Both the position numbers and the translations under genes were made by a program. Shown here in pieces: positions 44,028 through 52,218 of a stretch of DNA of 64,000 nucleotides. This DNA is from an uncultured Sphingomonadaceae bacterium (GTDB lineage Bacteria; Pseudomonadota; Alphaproteobacteria; Sphingomonadales; Sphingomonadaceae), in the NCBI GenBank assembly GCA_947497455.1, contig CANMGU010000002.1, positions 900,506 to 964,505 on the forward strand. The letters run 5' to 3'. Numbering within the stretch: the stretch's first letter is position 1; each line of letters begins with the position of its first letter. The notes beneath the pieces are model-generated. The model saw nothing but the letters and a program-made list of their open reading frames with translations, ran no database searches and had not been told where the DNA came from.

Positions 44028-45266
44028 ATGCGGTGCATTGCACTGGCTGCGGCGCTGATTGCTGCGTCCACAGCCACGCCCATATCGGCACAGGATATAG
44101 TTACCCTCGACGAGGCGCTCGCAAGAGCGGGTGTCGGCGGTGTGGAAAATACAGTTTCAGCCGAAAACCCACGGGTGTATGGCCCTCAGGCAGAAGCGGA
44201 GGCCGCACGCGCGGCAGTCGATCAAGCACGTCTGCGGCCCAACCCGGAGTTATCATTTGAGGCCGAGAATATTGCGGGCTCCGGGGCTTTCTCCGGCTTG
44301 CGGGCGACTGAATACACTTTGGCAATCGGGCAACAGCTCGAACTCGGCGGCAAACGCAGCGCACGGATTGAGAGCGCGCGTAGATCGGCTGATTTCGCCG
44401 GTTTGCAGAGCGAGTTTGCCCTCTCTCAGCTCGCCCTCAATGTCCGGGAACGGTATGTCGCAGCTGTCGCAGCTGGTCAGCGCCTTGCCCTTGCGCAAGA
44501 AATTGTCGAGCGTAACCGTGAACTCGCCCGCATTGCCAATGTTCTCGTCGAAGTGGGGCGAGAGCCGCCGCTTCGTGCGATGCGCGCTGAAGCTACGCTT
44601 GCCGAAGCGGAGGCCGAATTGCAGGCCGCTGCAGCCGATGATCGGGCGGCTCGTCAGGCGCTCGCGGCACTATGGGTTTCTGGTGAAAACACCCCATTTG
44701 TCGCAGGCGCATTTCCCAACCTGTCACCGCCCCTTGCACCGCCCGTTTCGGATGATGCTTTGCCGCTGCGAATTGCAGGTGCGAGGACTGCCTTTGCGCA
44801 GGCAGAAATCGCCCGGGAGCGTTCTCTCGGCGTACCCGATCCTACGTTGTCAGCGGGCGTGCGTCGCTTTGAAGAAAGCAACGACCAGGCCTTTGTCGTC
44901 GGGATCTCGATGCCGCTTCCCTTCCGCAATCGCAACCAAGGCAATATTGCCGCCGCAGAAGCGCAATACCGTGCAACGAGTGCGAACGAGGCGATTGCCG
45001 AGGCGGATTACCGCCTAGAGTTCGAGCGCGCCCGGACATTGTATCTGGCCGCCGAAACGCGGGTGGAGACCCTTTCCAGCGCATCCCTGCCGCAGGCCGA
45101 GGAAGCACTCCGACTTGTCGAGATCGGATACCGCAATGGCCGGTTTCCGCTGATCGAAGTCCTAGCAGCTGCCGAAGCGCGCGACGCCATTCGTGAAAAT
45201 CTGATTCAAGCAGAAGAGTCCCGCGGCCTGCTCGCGGCACGGCTCATCTGGCTCACCACACAGTGA
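44028..45266 (+). CDS. czcC: CzcC-like TolC family outer-membrane efflux channel
   Basis: 412 aa outer-membrane factor. A signal peptide (MRCIALAAALIAASTATPISA) is followed by two outer membrane efflux repeats with long Ala/Glu/Arg-rich helices, as in TolC. It is the outer channel of the tripartite RND system and follows CAGGAG by 6 bases. Placement before the adaptor and pump genes identifies it as CzcC/CusC type. Confidence 0.9.
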   Translation: MRCIALAAALIAASTATPISAQDIVTLDEALARAGVGGVENTVSAENPRVYGPQAEAEAARAAVDQARLRPNPELSFEAENIAGSGAFSGLRATEYTLAIGQQLELGGKRSARIESARRSADFAGLQSEFALSQLALNVRERYVAAVAAGQRLALAQEIVERNRELARIANVLVEVGREPPLRAMRAEATLAEAEAELQAAAADDRAARQALAALWVSGENTPFVAGAFPNLSPPLAPPVSDDALPLRIAGARTAFAQAEIARERSLGVPDPTLSAGVRRFEESNDQAFVVGISMPLPFRNRNQGNIAAAEAQYRATSANEAIAEADYRLEFERARTLYLAAETRVETLSSASLPQAEEALRLVEIGYRNGRFPLIEVLAAAEARDAIRENLIQAEESRGLLAARLIWLTTQ

Positions 45267-45277
45267 GGCGTATTCCC

Positions 45278-46441
45278 ATGAAACGTAACCAGCTTATCGC
45301 AATTATCGGCATCCTTATTCTAGTGGCCGTATCTGCTTGGGCATTTTGGCCGTCAGGGTCAGTCGACAACTCCGAAGAGGGGCATAGCGAAGAGGAAGGC
45401 GGAGCAGAAACCGCAGGTTCCGAAGGCGCTTTGCAGATTAGCGAAGAGCAGATCGAGGCTTCCTCCATCGAAATCGAAGCTGTTCAATTTGGCGCTGCTA
45501 CAGAGCTCGTATTCCCCGCTACGGTCGCAGCGGCACCGAATGCCAGCGCGCGGATCGATGCGCGTGCCTCGGGGGTCGTGCGGAGCGTGAATAGGACGCT
45601 TGGCGACTATGTCCGGCGGGGTGAGGCGATTGCTCGGATCGAAAGCGCCGATGCCGCCGGTCTGGCGTCACAGGTCGCAACTGCGCGAGCGCGGGTAAAT
45701 GAACTGTCCGCGCTCTACGACCGCGAAAGGCGTTTGTTCGAAGCCAATGTAACGGCTCGGCAGGACCTGGAAGCTGCGCAGGCCAATTTGCAAGTTGCAA
45801 GGTCAGAATTGTCGCGTGCACAAGCGGCAGCTTCTGCTGCCGGAGTCAGTGGTGATGGTCGGTCGCTTGCCGTAACCAGCCCGATTTCCGGGCAGATCAC
45901 GGCCGCTCCCATCGTATTGGGTTCGTATGTCTCCGCTGGCGAGGAAATGTTTCAGGTCGTCAATGCCAGCGGCTTGCAGGTGCAAGTCGCCCTGCCAGCA
46001 AGCGATGCGGCAAGGATAAAACCCGGAGACGAGGCAACGCTGGAGCTTGGCGAAGGCCGCGAAATCGGTGGGCGGGTGCGTTCGGTTACTCCGGCGCTCG
46101 ACCCAGAGAGCCGAACCGCAACCGCCATCATCACCCTAGCCGGAGCGGTCCAGGGATTGCAGCCGGGAGCGTTTCTTCAGGCGCGTCTTCGGCCTTCCGG
46201 AGAGACCGATGCGACTGCCATCTCGGTGCCTGAGGCAGCCGTTCAGATGGTCGAAGGGCGCGGAGTCGTGTTCGTCCGCACCCAGACTGGCTTTCAGGCA
46301 ACACCTGTTGTGACGGGTTCACGCTCGGGCGGACGCATCACGATCGTGTCCGGCCTGCAAGAAGGCCAGCGGATCGCGACGGAGAATGCGTTTCTCCTGA
46401 AAGCCGAACTCGGGAAGGAGGAGGCCGAACATGGACATTGA
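45278..46441 (+). CDS. czcB: CzcB-like RND efflux periplasmic adaptor
   Basis: 387 aa membrane fusion protein. An N-terminal membrane segment (LIAIIGILILVAVSAWAFW) is followed by an acidic linker rich in Glu, then the biotinyl-like hairpin (NASARIDARASGVVRSVNRTLGDYV), a coiled-coil pair (ARARVNELSALYDRERRLFEANVTARQD) and beta-barrel. It links the pump to CzcC. ATG 45278 follows the previous stop by 11 bases. The last 11 bases overlap czcA. Confidence 0.92.
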   Translation: MKRNQLIAIIGILILVAVSAWAFWPSGSVDNSEEGHSEEEGGAETAGSEGALQISEEQIEASSIEIEAVQFGAATELVFPATVAAAPNASARIDARASGVVRSVNRTLGDYVRRGEAIARIESADAAGLASQVATARARVNELSALYDRERRLFEANVTARQDLEAAQANLQVARSELSRAQAAASAAGVSGDGRSLAVTSPISGQITAAPIVLGSYVSAGEEMFQVVNASGLQVQVALPASDAARIKPGDEATLELGEGREIGGRVRSVTPALDPESRTATAIITLAGAVQGLQPGAFLQARLRPSGETDATAISVPEAAVQMVEGRGVVFVRTQTGFQATPVVTGSRSGGRITIVSGLQEGQRIATENAFLLKAELGKEEAEHGH

Positions 46442-49400
46442 TCGTATGGAAGACAGCTTCGAAACCGAAGCGAATGGCAATGGCGGGTTGATTGGCGGCG
46501 TCCTTGACTGGTCGGTGCGCAATCGCTGGGCGGTCGTGGCCCTTGCCCTAGGTGTAGCCATCTGGGGCGCCTTCAATCTTGCGAAACTGCCGATTGATGC
46601 GGTGCCGGACATCACCAATGTTCAGGTGCAGATCAACACCGAAGCCCCGGCGCTTTCCCCTTCACAAATTGAAACGCAGGTCACATTCCCGGTTGAGACA
46701 GGCCTTGCCGGTATCGACGGGCTTGAAATGACCCGCTCGATCTCGCGCAACGGCTTCAGTCAGGTCTCCGCGATTTTCGAGGAAGGCACCGACATCTACT
46801 TTGCGCGCTCGCAGGTTGAAGAACGGCTTGCCAATCTGGCCTCTTCGCTTCCCGCAGGTGCGGAACCGTCCATGGGCCCGATTGCGACCGGCCTTGGCGA
46901 AGTTTTGATGTATACAATCGAGTTCGAGCATCCGGACGGGACAGATGCGCCAACAGGCGGCTCGGTTGGCTGGCAGAACGACGGCAGCTTCGTCACCGAC
47001 CGAGGCGAAAGGCTCGACACCGAGCTTGCCAGAGCTGCCTATCTGCGCACGGTGCAGGATTGGGTGGTTTCGCCATTGATGCGGTCTGCCGACGGCGTCG
47101 CAGGCGTGGACTCCATCGGCGGCTTTGCAAAGCAATATCTGGTACAACCAGACCCCGATCGTCTCACGGGCTACGGCCTCTCGCTCGATCAACTGATTGT
47201 TGCGCTTGAAGCGGCAAACCAGGCGGAAGGCGCCAATTTTGTCGAGCGTGCTGGCGAAGCGCTTCTGGCACGTGTCGATTCCCGGCTGATTTCCGTTCAG
47301 GACATCGAACAGGCAGTGGTGACGACACGCGAAGGCGTGCCGATCCGCGTTGGCGATATTGCCACGGTCGAAATTGGCGGTGACCTTCGCACAGGGGCTG
47401 CCTCGCTGAACGGCGATGAAGCGGTCGTCGGAACGGTTCTGATGCGGGCGGGCGAGAACAGCCGGACGGTTGCCGCTGGCGCTGCAGAAAGACTTGAGGA
47501 AGTTCGCGCATCGCTGCCTGCCGGAGTGGTGGCTGAGATTGTCTACAACCGATCCACTTTGGTCGATGCGACCATCGCGACGGTCCGCAACAACCTGGTC
47601 GAAGGCGCCTTGCTCGTTATCGTCGTGCTGTTCCTGCTACTTGGAAACATACGCGCCGCAATCATTGCCGCATTGGTCATTCCTCTCTCGATGCTGATGG
47701 CAGCCATCGGAATGAACCGGCTCGGCGTATCGGGCAATCTGATGAGCCTTGGCGCGCTCGATTTCGGCCTGATCGTCGATGGTGCTGTTATCATTGTCGA
47801 GAACAGTATCGCACGCCTTGCCCATAGGCAGGAGCACGAAGGACGCCTGCTAACGCTGCGTGAACGCCTCGCCGAGACCCGCGCAGCGGCGCATGAGATG
47901 ATCAAGCCGACCGTCTACGGTCAGGCGATCATCTTTCTGGTCTTTGCGCCTCTTCTCACCTTCACCGGTGTTGAGGGCAAAACCTTCACGCCCATGGCCA
48001 TCACCGTCATGCTTGCTCTGGCTTCGGCTTTCATCCTGTCACTGACTTTTGTCCCTGCGATGATCGCTCTCTTGCTGAACAAAAAAATCAACGAGAAAGA
48101 AGTGAAGCCAATTCGCGTGGCAAAAGAACGCTATGGTCCACTGCTGCGTAAAGCCCTGACCCGTCCATGGCCGGTCATCGGCACCGGCGTCGGCGTATTT
48201 GCCCTTGCAGCGCTTGTCTTCAGCTTCATCGGCAGCGAATTCACGCCGCAACTCGACGAGCGTGATCTGGCAGTGCAGTCATTGCGCATCCCCTCTACTC
48301 CGCTCGAGCAGTCGCTCACAATGCAGCGCCAGGTCGAGACACGTCTCACACAATTCCCGCAGGTCGAGCTGGTGTTTTCGCGCACCGGGACGGCAGAGGT
48401 CGCAACCGATCCGATGCCGCCAAACATCTCGGATGCCTATGTGATCCTCAAACCGCGAGAAGAATGGCCCGATCCCTCGCTTTCCAAGGACGAACTCGTA
48501 AGCGAGATGGAGGAGGCGCTGGGCGGCCTTGTCGGCAATCTGTATGAGTTCAGCCAGCCCATCGAGTTGCGCTTCAACGAGCTCATCGCAGGCGTTCGCG
48601 GCGATGTGGCGGTCAAGCTGTACGGAGATGATCTGACCGCCATGACTTCCGCTGCAAACGAAGTCGCCGCCGTGCTGCGCGGCGTCGAAGGCGCGGCCGA
48701 CGTAAAGGTGCAGCAGGTTTCTGGCTTCCCGACACTCGATATCGCCTTCGATCGGCCAACGATCGCGCGCTACGGGCTAAGCGTCGAGGATGTGACCCAG
48801 TCCGTTGCCATCGCGCTTGGCGGTCGCAACGCCGGCCTGGTGTTCGAAGGCGACCGCCGGTTCGATGTCGTCGTCAGATTGTCAGATGCCAATCGCAACG
48901 ATTTCGACCAGCTCGGTACCTTGCCGATTGTCCTCCCGAATGGCGGGAGTATTCCGCTGCGCGCGGTGGCCGAGTTTCAGGTCATCGATGGGCTGGCCGA
49001 GGTCCGCCGCGAACAGGGACGACGACTGGTCATCGTATCCGCCAATGTGCGGGAGCGTGATCTTGGTTCATTTGTCGAGCAGGCCCAGTCCGAAGTGGCC
49101 GCAAACGTCGATCTGCCTTCCGCGTCGTTTATCGAATGGGGCGGGCAGTATCAGAACCTGCAGCAAGCGCAGCAACGTCTGCTGATCGTGGTTCCGCTCG
49201 CCTTCGCGGTCATCCTGCTACTGCTCTACATGGCCGTTGGCGGATGGGTATCTGCACTCGCGGTGTTCAGCGCGATTCCGATGGCACTGGCTGGCGGTGT
49301 CTTCTTCCTGGCCCTGAGAGGCATGCCATTCTCGATCTCGGCAGCCGTGGGCTTCATTGCCCTGTCTGGCGTTGCCACCTTGAACGGCCTCGTCATGATA

Positions 49401-49694
49401 ACCGCGATCAAGCAGCGGCTCGAAAAGGGTTTGGAGCTTGGTGAAGCGATAGTCGAAGGCGCAATTGCACGCCTGCGCCCGGTTTTGATGACGGCGCTCG
49501 TCGCCTCGCTCGGCTTCGTTCCGATGGCGCTTGCGACAGGAACCGGGGCCGAGGTGCAGCGCCCGCTCGCCACGGTTGTGATCGGCGGACTGATAACGGC
49601 AACAGCGCTCACACTGTTCGTGCTGCCTGCCATTGTGAGCCTGATTTTCGCGGAGAAATCCGAGCAGGCAAAGGGTCACGGAGAAATGCCATGA
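46431..49694 (+). CDS. czcA: CzcA/CusA family heavy-metal RND efflux pump
   Basis: 1087 aa proton-driven RND transporter with the usual 12 helices and two large periplasmic loops. The HME-RND signature LGALDFGLIVDGAVIIVENSI, containing the essential Asp residues of helix 4, is clear, which marks a pump for divalent cations (Zn, Co, Cd, Ni) rather than the copper/silver MxxxM type. It forms the tripartite exporter with CzcC and CzcB, driven from the MerR-type promoter. The stop overlaps the CDF gene by 4 bases. Confidence 0.94.
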   Translation: MDIDRMEDSFETEANGNGGLIGGVLDWSVRNRWAVVALALGVAIWGAFNLAKLPIDAVPDITNVQVQINTEAPALSPSQIETQVTFPVETGLAGIDGLEMTRSISRNGFSQVSAIFEEGTDIYFARSQVEERLANLASSLPAGAEPSMGPIATGLGEVLMYTIEFEHPDGTDAPTGGSVGWQNDGSFVTDRGERLDTELARAAYLRTVQDWVVSPLMRSADGVAGVDSIGGFAKQYLVQPDPDRLTGYGLSLDQLIVALEAANQAEGANFVERAGEALLARVDSRLISVQDIEQAVVTTREGVPIRVGDIATVEIGGDLRTGAASLNGDEAVVGTVLMRAGENSRTVAAGAAERLEEVRASLPAGVVAEIVYNRSTLVDATIATVRNNLVEGALLVIVVLFLLLGNIRAAIIAALVIPLSMLMAAIGMNRLGVSGNLMSLGALDFGLIVDGAVIIVENSIARLAHRQEHEGRLLTLRERLAETRAAAHEMIKPTVYGQAIIFLVFAPLLTFTGVEGKTFTPMAITVMLALASAFILSLTFVPAMIALLLNKKINEKEVKPIRVAKERYGPLLRKALTRPWPVIGTGVGVFALAALVFSFIGSEFTPQLDERDLAVQSLRIPSTPLEQSLTMQRQVETRLTQFPQVELVFSRTGTAEVATDPMPPNISDAYVILKPREEWPDPSLSKDELVSEMEEALGGLVGNLYEFSQPIELRFNELIAGVRGDVAVKLYGDDLTAMTSAANEVAAVLRGVEGAADVKVQQVSGFPTLDIAFDRPTIARYGLSVEDVTQSVAIALGGRNAGLVFEGDRRFDVVVRLSDANRNDFDQLGTLPIVLPNGGSIPLRAVAEFQVIDGLAEVRREQGRRLVIVSANVRERDLGSFVEQAQSEVAANVDLPSASFIEWGGQYQNLQQAQQRLLIVVPLAFAVILLLLYMAVGGWVSALAVFSAIPMALAGGVFFLALRGMPFSISAAVGFIALSGVATLNGLVMITAIKQRLEKGLELGEAIVEGAIARLRPVLMTALVASLGFVPMALATGTGAEVQRPLATVVIGGLITATALTLFVLPAIVSLIFAEKSEQAKGHGEMP

Positions 49695-50308
49695 GCGGCG
49701 ATCATAAATTCGAGCTTGATAGTGCTGAAAAGCGGCGAACTCTGTGGATTGTCCTGTGGCTCAACGTCGCGTTGGCTGTCGGTTTCTTGTTCGTCGGATA
49801 TTTTGCCGATTCTAACGCGCTTCTCGCCAATGGTCTCGACAATGCATCTGATGCTCTTGTCTATATCCTGAGCCTTTTCGCACTTAGCCGTTCTCGAGTG
49901 TGGAAGCGCAACGCGGCTCGCCTTTCAGGTGGCTTGCTCCTGTTGTTTGCCGCTGGCGTTGTTGCCGATGCAATACGTCGCTTTCTTGAGGGTTCCGACC
50001 CTGGCGGCATCGAGATGATGGCTATGGCCGCGATCGCAGCCGTAGTGAACCTCATTTGCCTCCGCCTGCTTCAAAACCTCCAGCAGAAGGATGTCAATCT
50101 GCGTGCCGCAACGACTTTTAGCTTCAACGATTTTGTAGCAAATGGCGGGATTATTGTCGCAGGGCTGGTCGTCACGCTTACTGGCGCGAATTGGCCAGAT
50201 CTATTGGTCGGCATCGCTGTTGCCGGGATCGCGATCTATGGCGGGATCGATATCCTGCGCGATGCGCACAAGGACCAGCACGATGAGGAAGGCACAACGC
50301 ACAATTAG
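49691..50308 (+). CDS. Cation diffusion facilitator (CDF) transporter
   Basis: 205 aa, six membrane helices. CDF signature: DSNALLANGLDNASDALVYI with the Asp-x3-Asp metal pair, repeated in the second half as FNDFVANGGIIVAG. It lacks the usual C-terminal cytoplasmic domain and ends after helix 6 in a short His/Asp tail, as in CzcD-short types. It moves Zn/Co/Cd from cytoplasm to periplasm for CzcCBA. Overlaps czcA by 4 bases; last gene of the metal block. Confidence 0.85.
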   Translation: MSGDHKFELDSAEKRRTLWIVLWLNVALAVGFLFVGYFADSNALLANGLDNASDALVYILSLFALSRSRVWKRNAARLSGGLLLLFAAGVVADAIRRFLEGSDPGGIEMMAMAAIAAVVNLICLRLLQNLQQKDVNLRAATTFSFNDFVANGGIIVAGLVVTLTGANWPDLLVGIAVAGIAIYGGIDILRDAHKDQHDEEGTTHN

Positions 50309-50316
50309 ATTACAGA

Positions 50317-50345
50317 CGAAAAGAGGCACCGCAAATTGCGGTGCC
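50317..50345 (-). terminator. Bidirectional-position hairpin, terminator of leftward operon
   Basis: GGCACCGC (50325-50332) and GCGGTGCC (50338-50345), 5-nt loop. Read leftward, it is followed by CTCTTTTCG, so it best serves the DUF3768 gene. Confidence 0.65.
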
Positions 50346-50359
50346 GATAGGTTCGTGGA

Positions 50360-50692
50360 TCAGTATTCTGATGCCACCATAATTGTGAGGACGCGGCGCG
50401 TAGCTTCTTCGTCCGATGGGTCTTCGCTACCGGACATCATATCTGGCCCATAATAGTCAATCTTCCAAAAGATCCGCTGCCCCCCATGCTCGAACGCACC
50501 GAAATCATGTTCACCATGGGGGTCGTTATCGTGATCGAATTGATCGAATTGGGCGACCTTGCCAGCAACCTCTGGCATCACTTCGGCGCCAAGAGCCTGA
50601 ATGCCTGGGGTAATGAATATATCACCGCCTATACCTGAACGCCGGAAGCGGTCGTTTAGCCGCCTGATACGTTCGATTTCCTCCTTTTTCAT
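50360..50692 (-). CDS. DUF3768 domain protein
   Basis: 110 aa. The family block DNDPHGEHDFGAFEHGGQR and IFWKIDYYGPDMMSGSEDPSD are clear matches to DUF3768, a short family of alphaproteobacterial plasmids and islands. Function unknown. Cytoplasmic, no Cys. A terminator hairpin lies just after its stop. Its start overlaps the stop of a doubtful upstream ORF by 4 bases. Confidence 0.82.
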   Translation of the reverse strand: MKKEEIERIRRLNDRFRRSGIGGDIFITPGIQALGAEVMPEVAGKVAQFDQFDHDNDPHGEHDFGAFEHGGQRIFWKIDYYGPDMMSGSEDPSDEEATRRVLTIMVASEY

Positions 50693-51000
50693 GATGTGCT
50701 CTCCTGCAATAATCCGGCAACAGAAATTGCGACCGGAACTCTGCAGGCGAGCTTCGCAGCCATGATATCATGGCTGCCTATTGTTTGTTTGAGCGAAAAC
50801 ACCAAGGGCACTGCCCTTTCGTTTTCTAAAGCATGAAATCCACGGGCCGTGACTCGCCCGCATTCTGCAGGCTGCGTCCGCGCCACCCCGAGGCATTTCG
50901 TGCTTTCCTTTCCCCATCCCGTTCTCGCCGAAAGGCAGGGCCGATAGCCGTGTCGGCCATCGGCCCACTTATCGGAGTGGGCTATAGGTGTTGGGTGCAC
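50689..51000 (-). CDS. Doubtful small ORF upstream of DUF3768
   Basis: 103 codons, no recognised family; Arg- and Ser-rich first half, more regular second half (VPLVFSLKQTIGSHDIMAAKLACRVPV). For it: the stop overlaps the DUF3768 start (ATGA). Against it: no clear ribosome site near 51000, and the 5' part contains a hairpin (GCCCACT..AGTGGGC, 50963-50982). It may be a real coupled gene with a shorter start or merely leader sequence for DUF3768. Confidence 0.3.
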   Translation of the reverse strand: MHPTPIAHSDKWADGRHGYRPCLSARTGWGKESTKCLGVARTQPAECGRVTARGFHALENERAVPLVFSLKQTIGSHDIMAAKLACRVPVAISVAGLLQESTS

Positions 51001-51002
51001 AC

Positions 51003-51028
51003 AAAAAGCAGCGCCTCTTTGCGCTGCT
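51003..51028 (-). terminator. Rho-independent terminator of the XRE/RuvC-like pair
   Basis: On the minus strand AGCAGCGC (51028-51021) and GCGCTGCT (51014-51007) form an 8-bp stem with a 6-nt loop, followed by TTTTTG. It starts 20 bases after the RuvC-like stop. Confidence 0.8.
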
Positions 51029-51047
51029 TCGTAAAGAACATCTTGTG

Positions 51048-51524
51048 CTACATCTCGCTTGCCAGCAACATCGCGCCTCCCTCCACAGCAGAGTGCGCGA
51101 GGGCGGCAGCTTCAAATAGAACCGTGTGGTGCGGTTCTTTCTCGAAGAACTTGCGGCTTGGCACCTTATCGGCAAGCTCAGGGTACCTGACCGCTAAACT
51201 TGCTGCTTCATCGTACCGCGTTTGGTGCAGATGTTCGCGCGATAGCTTGATCACCTGCACTCCATGACCAGGCAATATGGCAGCGATGGCCCGCAGAACG
51301 CCTAAAGCTTGTTTGCCTTTCCGCGTGCCTGTTTCAAAATCCTCCATGACCACGACATTAGGACGGAGCAGTTCAATGAATTCTGCTGTGAAGCGTGCAG
51401 CGCTGACAACATCGCGTGCTGCCTTGCACGAGGTTTGCCAGGTGGCGAGCTCTTCGTTTTCGATCAGAACGAAGCTTATTCGCCGATATCCGACTGCAAA
51501 TGCCAGATAGCTAATCTGCCGCAT
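51048..51524 (-). CDS. RuvC-like (RNase H fold) protein with altered active site
   Basis: 158 aa. The layout resembles RuvC-type nucleases: first hairpin SYLAFAVGYRRISFVLIENEE, a helix AARDVVSAARFTAEFIELLRP, the strand NVVVMEDFE carrying an acidic pair, a basic GKQALGV helix region, and a last helix FEAAALAHSAVE where RuvC has the final acidic residues. The first catalytic Asp of RuvC is missing (AVG at its place), so it may be inactive or only DNA-binding. It starts inside the last 14 bases of the XRE gene. Assignment by pattern only. Confidence 0.5.
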   Translation of the reverse strand: MRQISYLAFAVGYRRISFVLIENEELATWQTSCKAARDVVSAARFTAEFIELLRPNVVVMEDFETGTRKGKQALGVLRAIAAILPGHGVQVIKLSREHLHQTRYDEAASLAVRYPELADKVPSRKFFEKEPHHTVLFEAAALAHSAVEGGAMLLASEM

Positions 51525-51864
51525 TTTTCTGGGTTAAGGCGGCGGTCAGGTCCCTATCCAGTCGTTTCAGTGTGTTGTCTCTATTAAACTCGGCTTTGGG
51601 ATCGCCGCTGCATTCCGGCAAATCAGGAAGGCTGCGAAATAACGCTTCCCGTGCGGCTCGCATCAATCCCTCATAATGCTGAGTAAAAGAAAGCTTGTAG
51701 ATGATCGATAATCGGCACAGTTGCTCGATAGTTGGTTGGACGATGCCTTCTTCAAGAGCAGCGATGTCTCTGCTCCCAACTTCAAGCAAGATGCACAGGT
51801 CGCGCTGCGAGAGGCCCGCCTTTCTGCGGGCCGCGCACAGATCATGCGCAAATTGTGTATTCAT
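51511..51864 (-). CDS. XRE family HTH regulator
   Basis: 117 aa. The N-terminal helix-turn-helix is clear: FAHDLCAARRKAGLSQRDLCILLEVGSRDIAALEEGIVQPTIEQL. The C-terminal 50 residues are helical with no known domain. It overlaps the RuvC-like gene by 14 bases, so the two form a coupled pair, and it probably represses its own promoter in the structured region just upstream (51865-52218). Confidence 0.8.
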   Translation of the reverse strand: MNTQFAHDLCAARRKAGLSQRDLCILLEVGSRDIAALEEGIVQPTIEQLCRLSIIYKLSFTQHYEGLMRAAREALFRSLPDLPECSGDPKAEFNRDNTLKRLDRDLTAALTQKNAAD

Positions 51865-52002
51865 GACTTGTGTTTGGTTAAACTGATAAGTCCACTATCA
51901 AGCATAACGTAGCAGCCGTAAGGACGACCAGTCCGCTTGAAATTCCCAATCCCCATATTCGTGACCAGATGTGTGGCAAGGCGCGTATCGATGACATGAT
52001 TA

Positions 52003-52080
52003 CCCAGCGTTCAATGGGCCGCAGATACGATGTACGGAAAGGTTGTCACCTTTCCGGATATGCAGCCCATTCAACGCGGG
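52003..52080. repeat. Nested inverted repeat (cruciform)
   Basis: Outer arms GCGTTCAATGGGC (52007-52019) and GCCCATTCAACGC (52065-52077) pair at 12 of 13 positions, extended by CCC/GGG outside (52003-52005 with 52078-52080). Inside is a second perfect 9-bp stem, CGGAAAGGT (52035-52043) and ACCTTTCCG (52048-52056), with a TGTC loop. Confidence 0.75.
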
Positions 52081-52140
52081 TGGTAAGACTGCGCAATGCT
52101 GTCTGATAGGAAAAGTAGCGCGCCACTCAGCTGCCTGACT

Positions 52141-52184
52141 AGTCCGTTTGAAACCACACCATATGGCATGGTTCCAAACGGACT
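52141..52184. repeat. 44-bp near-palindrome upstream of the second ATPase
   Basis: Two 22-base arms, 19 of 22 positions paired, no spacer, centred on CATATG. The outer ten bases (AGTCCGTTTG / CAAACGGACT) are perfect. It ends 34 bases before the ATPase start. No T tract follows it on the + strand, so a terminator is unlikely. Confidence 0.75.
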
Positions 52185-52218
52185 GTCCTCATAGTCTTGC
52201 GCGTAGCACTCTGTTTTG

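Larger units (their letters stand above)
51865..52218. other. Structured non-coding region, candidate oriT or replication origin
   Basis: 354 bases between the divergent XRE and ATPase genes with no ORF that I can support. It holds a nested hairpin (52003-52080), a 44-bp near-palindrome (52141-52184) and a half-copy of the latter's left arm at about 51928-51943 (CCAGTCCGCTTGAAA against CTAGTCCGTTTGAAA). Promoters for both genes must also lie here. Density of dyads next to a VirD4/HerA-like ATPase is why I propose a transfer or replication origin. Confidence 0.45.
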
